Shown piece after piece: positions 25,301-39,600 of a stretch of 64,000 nucleotides of DNA. The stretch spans positions 1,351,274 through 1,415,273 of the forward strand of contig HG738136.1 of NCBI GenBank assembly GCA_000499405.2, read 5' to 3'. Source of the DNA: Onchocerca volvulus (taxonomy: Eukaryota > Nematoda > Chromadorea > Rhabditida > Onchocercidae). Under the pieces are notes generated by a model. It saw only the letters and a program-made list of their open reading frames with translations. It did no database searches and was not told the DNA's origin. Position 1 is the first letter of the stretch, and each line of letters starts with the position of its first letter. Position numbers and translations under genes: made by a program.

Positions 25301-27622
25301 AGATATTTGGGTTAATATTGAATATATGCCAGTGCTTCTAGATTTCAGCACTGTAATCTTGAGAAGAAATTTTATATATACTTTAAAAAATTTTTTCCCT
25401 CCCTTCAGGATGCATCTGATAGGAAAATTTGGTGCAATACTTAAGATATTATCTGAAAGTATTTCTTATTCACATAAATAAAAATGTAAATCTTTGTTTG
25501 TTCAAAATCTTAAATCTTCGAAATTCCTTCGCCGATAATGTGAAATTTTGAAACAACGCATTCGTCTGTTTTTAAATATCTATATATCTATTATTATATG
25601 GATGTTTTTGATATTATTTCTCTCTCCCTCCTGTCGGAAAAATCCGGAAATATGTAATTACTGTAAATAAAGAATATTAAAGTCAAGAAGTGCGAAGATA
25701 GTTCCAAAGGAACCAACAAGTCGATAAAGGATAAACGTGTTTACCGCCAACAAAATAAATATATTTACCGTGTCAAATGACAAACATGTTAGCCGCCAAA
25801 AGGATAAACAAAAAAATTACCGCCAAAACGCAACGATTAACAGATGAGCAAAGTGAAGTAGAAAATCATGAGATGACACGCTTGAGATTAGGAAAAGAAG
25901 ACCCGAAAAGATTTAAAATGTTCGGATTTTGGAGCAGAATTAGTTCTGTTTAGAACTCAAGTTGGGAGTATTAGCCGACACAAGAACAGGAACCGTTGGA
26001 GTTCGAAGCGACGCAATTGATCGATATCAAGGAGCAATATTATTCTCTACGAGCGACAAAGAAAAGAATAATCAAGCGATCAATTTGCCTGTATATTCTT
26101 TAATAATAACTTGCAATATAATGATTAACCTGGTGATTAATTTACTTGGATATCCTCTAAAAATGTCACAACAGACATAATGTCGCAACACGTATAATTA
26201 AAAAACTTTCGCGACATCTCCTGTCTCCCTCCTTCTTTATCGCTTTTCTATTTTATCTCTTTTTTGTGCCTATCACTCTCCTCACTCCTGTCTATTTTTT
26301 ATCTTCTTACTCTCTTTGAATCAAAAAATTTTAGTCAGCACAGTTCAACGGTAGCAGGAGTGGCAGAAGCAACAATTCAGCAGAAGCCATAGCGATCTAG
26401 AGTGAAGGAGAATGACAGTCACAAATATAAAGTACGACTACGTATTGAGCATTCAAACGATTGCTGTTGTTGATCTATCGAAATGAAATTCCTCGAGACT
26501 AAATAAAAGTTGATCTGGCCTTAGGAAGAATTTCATTGATCCTTTTGCAATTTAATGATGTCAAAAGAAAAACTGGTTGAAAAAGTATTTCCCAATATTC
26601 AAACCAATTATAAGAATCATGATTGACTGAGTGAATGAGCTATTCTTTGAGCCAATAACAAAGACATCTACGAATTTAACAGTATTATTCAGTCTAACAT
26701 TCAAAGCGAGGCAGTCACATATAAGTTCGTCGACACTATTGTGGAATCAAATGAAACGGTTAATTATCCAACAGAAAATCTGAATTCACTTGATCTGCCA
26801 GGGATACCATCGTACGTGCTGCAGTTGAAAATTGGCTTGCCATTATCATGTTGCGAAATATCAACCAGCCAAAACTTTGCAACGGCACGCGGCTTGCAGT
26901 AAAAAATTGATCAGCAACGTTGTAAAAGCAGCAGTCTTGACAGGACCTTTCAAAGGTGAAGATATCTCATTCCTATGCAAAGATGTCCTCATTCCAACGA
27001 ATATGCCTTTCAATTTAAGAGATTGCAATTCCCATTCGATTGGCATTTGCAATCATCAACAAAGCTTAGGGCCAATCTTTAGAATTGTATGGTTTAGATC
27101 TAGAGACAGAATACTTCTCACATGGATAGTATATTTTGCATGTTCCAGGATCGGCAAACAAACAATCTTCATATCTACACAGATAATGAAACAGCGAAAA
27201 ATAATGTATCCTCACAAGCATTATGAAATTAAATATATCAGAAATTTGCGCTTCTTCTTTTCCACTTAACCAGACTGAGCCACAGCAACACATGTATATA
27301 AAAAGTATATAAAAATGTGCGCGTATTCGAATGCAATGTTTGTGTTAAAATTTCAAAGCAATCGATCAAAATTTTCACAGATTTAGGATTTTAAACAAAC
27401 GAACATTTACATTTTTTTATTTATACAGGCATGCGTCGCCACAGCAAGTATATAATAGAAAACTTACTTGAATCCTGCACGATTACGCAAGGATTGCGTA
27501 AGATGTCTGCAAGAAAAACAGCTAACTGCTGATCGTGGTTCTGTACATCCAATACATTCTGGATGGCAATCTGGAGCTGTACGCAAATCACCGAAATCAG
27601 TTAACGTTTCAACCGGAGTAAT
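22369..27622 (-). CDS. bli-4: bli-4 long-isoform terminal exons: Cys-rich domain, membrane segment, sorting tail
   Basis: Five exons: 27622-27468, 24784-24585, 24000-23773, 23220-23061 and 22477-22369. Phases run 0/2/1/1/2 and close in frame at a TGA, adding residues 665-947. Residues ~683-858 hold furin-type Cys repeats with CxxC pairs ([56 protein letters not shown]). In other convertases this region gives surface or matrix tethering. A membrane helix follows at about 878-897 ([20 protein letters not shown]). The 50-residue cytoplasmic tail carries YAPL (913-916), a YxxPhi sorting motif, and an acidic Asp/Ser stretch (TDSDSADE) like the furin trafficking cluster. The third exon would stop after HHCG if its GTTAGC donor were ignored, giving a possible secreted form. 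Confidence 0.9.
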
Positions 27623-30600
27623 CTGAAATTTAAGTTGATTACTTTTAAAAATTTAATCATAAATTAACTGACACAATAAAAATTTGCTAAACAAAGAGGA
27701 AATTGAGCAAAAACGTTAAGAAAAATAATGTGTACGAAATTTTGCAACAAATTTCTCTGCGACTTGCTCGATTTCTATTTAATAAATTTGTATTGTGTCA
27801 GTGAATTTGTTTCATCAATCGACAAACTCATACTGTACGATTAATAATCAAGCGTAACAGCAAGCAATAACAATATCATCTTTTGTATTATTTCACTATA
27901 TAATAGTTACCAGTTATCAGTCATGCTTAGAAAAAATTAAAAAAAAAACGAAATAACAATGATGAAAAGGCTGGAGGAAGAAAATGACGCAATTAATTGA
28001 ATGAAGTTATCAAATTTATTTAAAATAGTAAAACTGACCGAATGTTTAATGCATGATATTTTTTAATAATTTCTGATGAAGGTTACAACTGCATGCTTAG
28101 CATGTAAAGGCAAGAAAAATGCGTGCTTTATTATCACAATCATTTGCTGAAATGCAAGTGAAGCAATTATCAGAAATTATTTAAAAACTTTCAAAATATC
28201 CTGAAGAGTCAAATTCTAAATTTTTCATTGTCCATTTTAACCGATAAGTTACTATATTATATCACATGTACCATTTTTTATTATCTTTTACCATATTTTA
28301 GTAGTAACCAATCTGAATAGCTCTAATGGCACGGGATTGATAATGATTCAGAAAAAAGTTTGACGAAGGATTGTGAGGTAAGAAAAATAGTAAAGGATGA
28401 TGAGACAAGCAATATCAATCATATTTTATTAATAATATTTTAAAAGATTCGAATTTTATCCAAAATTAAAACAGTTAAAACTGTAAGTTTAGATATGCAA
28501 TATACCTTTAACGAATTACTGATTCAAGAAATTGCATCGTTATTTTCAAATATTATTACCAGTTAATTATATTTTTACAAAACAGGATTTTCGGTTTAAT
28601 CGCTTTATTTATTATGCTTTAGAAGAAAATAGAAAAACCCAATCTAGGAACAAATTAATAATTAACTTAATTTAATTGAATCTTCTTCTAACTGACAGTA
28701 TCAGGAAATAGTTCGAACTTCAACTCGAAACTACTGACTACAGTCAATTATACTTATCGTTTTTATCAAGTAAAATTCTTAAAATGCTTTTAAAATTCAT
28801 ATAACAAATACAAGATAGAACAAGAAATTTAATGAGGGAAATTTTCTTTGAAATTTATTAAGATAATTCTACTTCAGACCGATCCAACCGCTTATTTATA
28901 TTACTTTTCATGACTTTATTTCTTATTTTAATTACAAATAATTAGGCCAGATTTCTCGAGTCATCATTTTAATTTCAACTAATCTATAAAAATTTGATTA
29001 GCTCAATCTTACAAAACAAAACGTTCACCATCAACATTAAACATTTAAATATTCCCGGAACTTATTCTGTTCCAGGAATTAAAATCGGATCCTATAAAAT
29101 ACAAAAACTAGCTTAAACGATTTTCTTCATCCTTTTAATTATTATTTTGTACTTTTAAATATGCATATGCCAAGGTTTCTATAGAGTGTTGATTCTTACA
29201 TGCACCACAGCACATGTCATTTGCAAGATCTAAATCTCACTTCTCACTTTCGAAAGTGCAGAATGCATGCAAAACACGCACATTACACAACTAACTTAAG
29301 ACATTATTTTTGGTACTTATTAGAAAGAATGATGTCTTCCGCCTAAGAAATGATGGGTTCTTCGTACTTCTCTATACTTTGCTAAATTTTGATAAAAAAA
29401 TTAAATTTTCTTAAAATCATTTACTTAGAGATGTCGAGAAAAAAAAATTTCTATAAGATGAGAAACAAAAACAATGGAAGAAAAATACGATAAATTATTT
29501 GCTATTCCAACATACTACGACTACAACTATCATTATTACAATAAAAAATTTCCTTCGAATTTTAATTTTTCAAAAATATGCGAAAAAAAAAAAGCAGTAC
29601 GAAAAACCCATCATCAATCTAGAAATGCAAAGATCCAGATTTTTTACCAATTTGTTGGATTTCTTCATCAAAATTGAATATTTTTATTTGAAGTGCAAAA
29701 TTTTCGATGTATTCGTAGTATATCAGGCTTACAACAAAATGATTTCAGAATGCTTTAATTATAAATAACACGAATTACAAACCCATCATTTTATTCCTTA
29801 CACAATGAAAAAAAAAAATCCAATAGTGAAATATGATAAGACATAAATCTTAAACATCGGAACAAATTTATATAAAGTAATTAAAATATATATGATAATA
29901 AGTCAATAGTTTAGAGTGAATTCCTTGTTTTATCCCGTTAGAAAGTGGATTGTTTGAATTCAAAAATTCAATTCCAGTCCATCCAAAAATTCGGCGTTTT
30001 ATTTGCAGTAGCTAAATAACTGATAGCACTTTATAATTAATAGATAAAATTGATATCAGGACTACGGATACTATTAATTCAATTAACTTAGTAGTAATAT
30101 ATAAACGAAATACTGATTATATTCCATTACAATTATTAATAACAAAAATATGCGGAAATAATTCATACACATACAGACACACACATATACATAGATGACT
30201 TCAAAACCGGGATTCATTTTACACGAATAATAATGTCAAGTCATACTGCAAGGATTATGGGAAAAATAAAAATATCGACATTAAAAACTTGCTACTTCAT
30301 ATCAAATCGTAATTCACAATCATTAAATTTCCTTTTTCGGATGAATATGAAAATTTAATGAATGCCTTTGCATAAACTGATAAGAAAAAGGCATTTTTTG
30401 TAAAAAAAAAAAAAGAAAAAAAAAGAAAAAAGATCCAAGCACAAGCTAATCAAAAATTTCGATTCCATAGTTTCGCCAGTTTTCATGACATTGATTATGT
30501 TACATGTCTGCCAAATAGAGCGAATGGAATGTATTACAATTATAGAAAAAAAAAAAAGGAAGAAAAATAGAACATAGAACTGGAAAATAATAAGAATAGT

Positions 30601-33600
30601 ATGAGAAGAATAAGGCATACCAATTAATCATTATTATCTTGATTAATTTATATCATTTAGCATTAACTACTAATATTTTTCAATTAAAATATGCTCTTTT
30701 TCCGAATTTATTTTTCTGAGCAAGAAACATGCTCAGTTTATAGGATAAATTATAAAGGCGGTGACAGAGAAGTGATAAAAGATAGTGGCAGTGATACAAA
30801 AATGATAAAATAAAACTAAACACATAACATAACGGTTTACAAAAGCAAATCCTTGAAAAATTCAAAAAAGTTTTGCGAAAAATAAGAACTTTATAAATTA
30901 AATTTCATAAAAACAAAATTCATTTCATCTCATCTGTTTAGTGAGAAACAAATTTTTTACGCTTAATCTTATAATATAACTATGTATAAATAATCATGGG
31001 AGAATTGAAGTGAATATACTTTTTGAATAATAAAAATCACTGAATTGAAAAATTCAACTACATTTTTTGGAATCGAAATAAATCTTCTTATTTGATCTTA
31101 AAAGAAAAAAAAAAATTAATATCATAGAAAATTACATCAATACAAATATAAAATTTCTCTTTTTCGAAAAATTAATGAATAGTTAATTAAAAAAAAAAAA
31201 AAAAGTCGAGCATTTAAAAAACCACTGAATTATGCAAAATTCAAATATCAGAAGTTGAAGAAAGACGACAATACTTCGAAAAATACAAAACATAAAGCCA
31301 AGCAGCCAGTAAAATTAAATATCTTTCCTAATAATATATATATCAAAATTTTCCAATATTGTTTGGCTTAGCAATCCGATAATGATAATGTATCCAAATA
31401 GCTATAAACTTATCTAACTGTAAGTAATATATATTTGACGTAAATTGAAATTGTCTTTTCGCAAAAGGTCAATGATCTCCATTCGTCAGTCTGCGTATGC
31501 AACTTAAAAAAATAGAAAATAGAAACTTCTTTACACTCTGGTTTAAGCATAATGAAGTTTATATTTACATTCCATTGTACTGAGATGATAAACGGAATTC
31601 AATACAATTCTTAATGAAATTTTTACTGAATAACCCGTACTACTTTTAGTTAGTTTCGTTCTTGGATCAAAAACAAGAGTAAATTATATTAAATAAACTA
31701 CTTTTGAAAAATTCGCCTCATGCAGGACTACAATTTGAGAGGAAAACTTGAATCTCAAATAATAATTTGAACTTTTCATCAAAATTTCGAATTAAGCAAT
31801 CTTAGCAACTTACAAAAATTAGATAATTTTTCTGAATTCTAATGATAATCTAAGCCTCACAAATAATAAAGTAAATCAATTTATAAATAAAGTAAAGATA
31901 AAGTATAGTTAAATGAAGAGAAAAAAAAAGAATAAGGAATTATTCTCTATTATACAGCAAGATAAAAAAAGACTGGATAAAATACGAAAAGTTTCGCCAC
32001 GTCACGATTGATCAAATAGATATGCATAATCAGGAAGTGAAGAAAAAGAGAATTCCAGTAGAGAATTTCAAGAAATTGAGCAGATTTCAAAAAGAACGAA
32101 ATGATATATCAAGGAAAAAAATCTTGGAATATATTCTAAATAATTGAATAGCATAACACTGACTAGCTGTCAATTTCGTTACATGTTATTTCACTCAAAT
32201 TTAATTTTAAATTTGAAAATCTAATTTTTTTCCTTAAGAAAGAGAAACACTTTAATTTGCCTAATTAAAATAGCACAAAATCCACTCGATGGCATTCAAC
32301 TCACATAAAAAGTTGAAATTAGAAAAATTAATTCTTGGCTTGAGACCAAAAAATTCATTTCTTTCTCCCTCTTTCCTCATCAAAACGTCAGATAATTTTA
32401 AAACTGAAGTCAAGAAGCAATGAAAGAGAGAAATTATAAATGACCTACAAATAAAAGTAACTTGAAAAAATTCTAAATTTCAAACAAATTTTAAGAATCC
32501 AAAACTAAAAATTTAAAAAAGACCGCTAACAATAATGATAATATCAAAATATTGTGATACAAAAGAAACATATCCAAGAAAATTATTCGTTTCACAACTA
32601 ATTATTTCGTTAAATATAGAAATGAAATAGGTCAGTAAAAATTTCTGAGGAAAAATTGATGCAGGAAGCCAACGAACATACGTACAGAATATATATCTCA
32701 AAATCGAATACAATGACATCCCTAAAAAATTAAACTTTTAATATTAACAAACATCTAATAAAATTTTACCTATTTTCCTTCGAACAATTGTGTGATCAAA
32801 ACATATAGCAATATTTCTAAAGCTAATTTACTCAGTAGCATAAATTTTTAAAAATTTTCTAGCCAAAAAAAGTTCATTTAATTATTAATTGTAACAAAAG
32901 TGTTGAAAAAGTAAAAATACAGATAGAAACTTGCAATTGCAAAAGATTTGTTTGAAAATTTTACAACTCGATAACATGAAAATAACAGATGACTGGATCT
33001 ATTCGTCGTGTAAAAGCTGCTTTATTTTAATTTCCTACTTGATTATTTTTAAATAAATTATTTTTTTAGAAAAATTTCCTAAAATATTCCTAAAATTTGA
33101 AATTATTATTGCTTAAACTAAGAGGTCATAGGACGCAATGAAAGTGAAAGAGGTATAATGGCTGCTGTTGAAGAAGTATCACTTAGGAAGAGAGATAGTA
33201 GAAGGTGTAACAGTAGTAGATGTAGAAGTAGGAGTAGTAGTAGTAGTAGTAGGAGGTGAAAATGCAGGTTTCGTTGCACGCCGACAAGCCAGTACTGCAG
33301 CTAATATAATAAGCACTAATACGGCCAATTGCAATATCAACAGAACCGGTGGTGAGATCTGTAGAAAAACCGTTAATTCAAATCAGCAACTCATTAAGTG
33401 ATTAATTAATTAATTAATTACACACAAACGGCAAACGATAGTAGTAGTAATAATAATCAACACACCAAAACAAAAAAGGTAGGGAAACAAAAGTTTGAGA
33501 AATCATGTAATAGTAATTTTTTTTTTTTTTGTTTATTATAGAAACTACTGATTCGAATTGATAAAGAATAAAAAAAGAAAAATTTCATCACACATGCAAT

Positions 33601-36600
33601 TCGAGAAACCGAATTAGCAATATCACAAGTGTTCAACCGAATTTACTAAATAGATTATTTCACTAATATTTGAACTCAAAGAATTTCAAAAAGATCACAA
33701 AAACTTAACTCTGTGCAATTCCTTTTTTTTTTTTTCTCCCTATGAAAGAATTTGTATTAACTTAAAAAATTCGCATTAATCATGTTATTGAAACAAATAA
33801 TAAAAAAAGAAATCACTTGCGCTTTCATTTAATTAACGGAAACGAATTAATAGAGAACATAATGCTACCCCTATTTCAGTTCTATTCCTAAATAATAATA
33901 TGTTAAAATTTAATTAGCAGTGTCATGCAAAAGCAAATCATCAAAACTGCAGCATGCTAAAAAAAAAGCTACTGCTATGAAAAGCATTTGTATAATATCA
34001 AATTTTCTAGATGGTAAATTTAAATTATCCATTTCAGAACATGCTCAAGAATTTGAAAATCCAACTAGCAAATTTCGCGAAACATTCCAAATTATTATTA
34101 AAAGCTATAGAAAATTACTCACGAATTAATAATTAATATCCGATGCAATGCGAAGATGTAAAAACACTCGCATTATGCGGTAAACCAACTTCAACTTCTA
34201 TTTAATTATTCTTTAATTTCTTGCGATTAATGAAGTTTAGCAAAAACTTAATCAGTTATATATTATCCATTTCTTGAAGATAAAAAAAAAACCTTGCTAA
34301 AAAGCATGCCTTTTGATCAAAAAATGTTACTTTTACAATTACGGTTAAAATAAAAATTCATGCACACTATTTCATGTGCTTTATAGATTAATTATCCAAA
34401 GATTAAGGATTATTGTTAGGAACGTTAGTGCAATTGAAGTTTAAGTATGTCAAACAATCAGAAAAATAATGGTGGAATAATCCGAAGAATTAATATCTAA
34501 TATCACAGCAAGGAAATTTTAAATGAAACGAAAAGCTACATGCCATATTGCAACCATAAAAAATATTTGAAAAACAGCTTCATGCAAATCTTCTAAATTT
34601 TAATTGTATTAATATTTTTTTCTACGACACAACAACCACGAAATTGTTGACAGCGTCTCATACCCGTAATTCTGGTTGAGCACTAACCAAAAGCGATTTC
34701 TTATTTTCCACCTTCTTAGGTTGCCAATCTCTAGAATCACGCTGCTTTTTCTTCTTTTCCTGAACTGACGACAGTGAATGATGATATCGATGACGGCAAC
34801 ACTGGTGATGACTAATTTTCATAATGGATGGCTACTTTCTTTTTTGCCACTCACTAAGCACATTTCTCGTTTTAAATAAAGAAAAGTTTTTAAAAAATAC
34901 ATGGACTAAAATGGTGAATTTGAAAACAAATAAAAATTTGAGAACTTAGAAGCTATAACAACAGTATCCCATTCATTTCAAATGCTGCCAATTTCAATAA
35001 TAAATAAAATTAAATCTGCCAATTAAAACATTCAAATAGTTTTATTGATCAGAAAGAAAATTTTTAAATTTCTCACAGAAAAAAATTTGGAATTAAACAA
35101 AAGATTCAGAAGAAGTTCTCTTAAAACTTATGTTTCAAAAAAATTACACACTACTGAAAAAGGGAGAGAGGAGATGTCAACGACTATTTGGACGTTTTAA
35201 CTAAAATTTACATAAGCAAAAAGGCGTGTTAGGCATTATTGCTACCAAGCTCCGATGTGCAATATGTGCATTTGTCGAAAAATTAATGCAAAATAATATA
35301 GGAGAAAGTACTGTAGCAGCAATTAAGTTCTTTGATAAAAGTTACCACCGCTTCCTTAAATTTAATGAAATAGAAAAAGAAATGAATACCAAGATTAATC
35401 CACAGGACAAAAATTGTAAGGCTTTTTTTTTTTTGGAAAATATTTTAGTTGTAACAAATGGTTTAACTATTATATAAGCAAAGAAATGAAAAAAAAAAGG
35501 ACTGTGGTCCATGCACCTGTGATGCTATATGTTGAGTTATTCGATCAAATGGAGATTCAGCTGAAACAGAAGATGGCACAACTGAAGAATGCCGAGGATC
35601 ATTTGGCTGAGCTGGCTCTGCCGTCCCGTACAGTAATAGTGACCAATCATGAAATGTTCCTGGAAATATTTCTGCAAAATATGCAAGCACGAAAATTAAA
35701 AGCACAACAAATTACCATAGAAATCCATATTTTAGAAAAAGATAAATATATTTATGTTAAAAACCGTGCAAATAAGAACAAAAATGATTAATAAATAAAA
35801 AGCTAAAAATGTCAATCAAATAAGTGATTGAATATAAATATAAAGTGGCATATCTGCAAAATAATAAGTTCTTGAAAGCATGTAGTAGCGTGCATCGATA
35901 TTCTAATATTATAGGCGTGAAATTTCTCAAAAAAACTTCAAAAAATTTAAAATTTATTTAAATACATAATAATGATAACAATAACCTCCAACATTCCTAT
36001 TCGTACTAACAGATTCCACCATCAAAGTCCACTTTCCACGAGGGTCCTCACCCCATGTTTGCACGGAGAGGAAGGGCCACTTATGGATACCATTCGAATT
36101 AAAATCCTGCAGCAAATATTTATTGATGAATAAATGAATTGGATGAATAGTTTGAATAATACAAAAGCGTATTTAGAAAATGAAATCAATGAAAAGTTTA
36201 TTAAAGTAACAACATAATTAAGAGGTAGAAATAACAAAGAGAAGACTGCATTTTTTAAAACCTTTGCATTTGGATTAAAATAGTTACCTCGTATACAAAT
36301 GAATAGACTTAACAAATGATGGACTGCTAGGAAGTAAATTAGTTTTCGGCTAATAATGCATGAAATCTATAAAATAAACCTGTGGCCGAGGTGGAAGTAA
36401 TACAGAGGAGGTACCACGTGGTGAAAATAGCGTTAATTTTAGGTCGCCTCGTTTCCCAAAGCGAAATGTTGCCAAAACTTGCACATGCTCGAGGTAGAGA
36501 ACCGGTGTGCCAGATTCACAACCATTTACTTCCAGAGAAAAATTCATTTGAAAATTACCCGTTATTGGTCGCGGACTAAAAAGAGAAAATTTTATATATT

Positions 36601-39600
36601 TACAAGAAATGAGTTTATTTTTTTCAATATATTATTACTGCAAATTACTTTACTGGAATTTTACTGGAATTGATTTCTCTCACATTTGCAATCATCTTCA
36701 AAAATGTACTTGAATTTTTGAAGTTCACCATAATTGCGGATATTTTAAAATGATAACCCTATGCAATTAATTTTTTGGAATATTTCAAAACATAAGTTTG
36801 TCCATTCAAACTGCTTCTAAATTATAATTCTAAAATTACAGGAAGAATTCTCCAGCTTACTTTGGCTTCTCCAGTTTATAATCGTATGTACAAATATGTT
36901 GTTCTGGTACCGTTTTCCAGATCAGTGCAAGTTTTACCAGTGCTCCGGCATCCATCAACCCATAACCAAACTTGTTATTGATTCGCCGTCCGACTCCATT
37001 CACCGACCAACCTGGATTATTGAGCAGTGGCACTGGATTGGCTGTTCGCAACACAATATGCTGCATGTCGCGCCATGTTAAATTCGGACTAAAAATAAGA
37101 AATAAATTGATGGGGAAATATGGAACATTCAATGAGTTTTACTTAAAATAAATATTTAATAATTCTCAAAGACAAAATTAATGGTTTAGAAATAATTAAA
37201 TTATACAGTAACATATTTTACAGCTGAGCAATTTGTGAAATCTAACTGCAAAACATTCTTTATTTCAGTGCGATTTGTTACTTCATTTCTCCTGGGCTTC
37301 AGCAAGTCAGTTCGGGAGTATATAATTTCTTCTAACTATTACTTGATTAAAAAAATGGAATTTTATTCGAGTAATAAACACTTACTTAGCTTCCAGTGCC
37401 AAAGCAATAATACCCGCCGCAAGTGGTGCAGATGCACTAGTACCTGTATGTGAACGAGTACAGCCATGTGGTACATCAACTGTTATCTGAAAATTTGATT
37501 TAAAGTGTACATAACTTACTGGAAGAATTAAGAATCACCAAAAGCAAAATCCGAAAGAGTTTGTCCACAGAAAGACTTACTGCAGAATTAAACGTCTACA
37601 ATTTTAAGAAACTAATATTCAGCTGTGTTAAGCGTATATTAACATACATTCAGTGTAGAGCATTCACTAACAATATTACGCTAAGTTGAATGTTCGAATA
37701 ATTCTACTAGAATTATCAAGTTTACAGTGATATAATCTTCTTGATATGATAAGATATGGTATAAAGACTTATCACCTCCTATAGATCATATATCTCTCTT
37801 GTTTTATAGTCAATTCCATTTTTACTTTGACGAAATGCCAGAACCAGGCTTCACAGGAGAATCATGAAATGGAAGTAATGAAATACATCATACTTACAAT
37901 AGCTGGCTGATTCATATTAGCACTACTATATGTTGTAGCAATAGTTGATGGACATTCCTCTAGATACCATGGACTACGATTATCAATTGTCGCCGAACTA
38001 ACACTAAGCGTGTAAACGGATGTCGTGTAACCATCAGCCGAGCAACTATCTTGTCTGTAAGATAAAATAAAAATTTTTATACAGTTTATCCAACGAAAAT
38101 GGCCTTATTAACCAGATTATTCTAATTCTATCATCATTATAGTATCACTATGATGAAATTTCCAAGATTAAATTTTCTAATTTTGTTTTCAAAGCTTTTT
38201 CAAAATCTCTATTCAGATTCAAATCTTTTACCTTGAACCACCATTACCACTGGCCCAAACAAAAATACTTCCTTTGCCACCACGTCCTGCTTTAACACCC
38301 CGATAAAACGCTTCTCGAGCTAACGGCCCAGGACCATCAAACGTTCTTCCATCATCTTCAGGACCCCAACTCGCCGAATAAATATCAATATGATGACGAT
38401 TAAGAGAAAGACTTGCAGCTTCAACACTAAAGTGAAACATAATTTAATAAATAAATTACCGAAGATTATGTTCTTATAAAATATATGAGGTCAGAATTGT
38501 AAGTATGGCTAAATTGTTTGGAATTTTCCTTATATATATATATATATAAAAGCGAAATTTGAATAGATCTATTCGATATGATTTTTTAACTAACTCAAGA
38601 TTTTTATATGCTCATTTCATCTACTGTTTATTTTTCATTAAAGTGAAGAAAGAAACTTAAGTATTTACTACATAAACTTTGTTCTTATTTATCATCGAGA
38701 TAAGTAAATTTCATGTCAATTTTAGAACCTAACGTGTGATTATAGAGGTAGGTTGTTTTAAAAATTGTTCTATGATTTCCAAACAATCTGTAGATAAATC
38801 CAATGATAAATAAACTAGAAATAATTTAAAAACTGAGCAATAACTATTTATTGGTATAACACTAAATAATGAACAATATTCTCTCTAAATTGAACAAATT
38901 TATCTCATTTATTTCATTTCCAATTGGGCTTCAATCAATTAATCTCATCGGATACTTACCTATCGCTCACAGGACCGTCTAGCATTCGTACACCACCGAT
39001 TTTTGCATGAAATGCAACACCGACACCACAATATACATTCCCAGCAATTGATGCAACTTCACCTGCACATCGAGTACCATGCCTGTAAAAATTAATTGTA
39101 TTATTCTGCAGTCCAACAATGAATATACTGATTCAGTGAACAAATTAAAATTATGGATAATGTTCATTATATCAATAAATATATATGCCTTCTAATAGCT
39201 GATTTTAATTAAATTCGGATTTAAATTAGCAAATTTTATTTGCTAAAATCTTAATTTTTCTTAGGCTTAGGTTTAAGCAACTTAATATAGTACTGAAATA
39301 GCAATAACTGGATGATGTCGATGCGATGCAAGGCAAATATTAATCTTGTTCGGATTGAATAATCTAATTTACCGATAACTCAAAAATAGGTAAACTAGAA
39401 TGCTGTAGCTACAACATTATCAGAATGAAAATGACTCTCGAGTTGTAAATATACACACTTTTTGGCTATATAAAATGATAGTTATGCTCTTGAATTGTTC
39501 GGATACTTGAATTTTTTTTATCAAAATCTCCAATTTCAGGTATTTCAAGTATCTGAATTGATAAAATCTCAAGATTTTACTACTTGATTCAATCCAAAAC

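Noticed and set aside
26832..27269. 145-codon plus-strand frame as an intact gene
   Set aside because: Only parts match the helicase, and they alternate between frames with stops. It is one frame of a dead Helitron copy.
30355..30618. Phe-rich minus-strand frame in a bli-4 intron
   Set aside because: Generated by A/T homopolymers, with no protein-like character.
35486..35791. Plus-strand 101-codon frame
   Set aside because: It overlaps the antisense of the last shared bli-4 exon and has no independent support.
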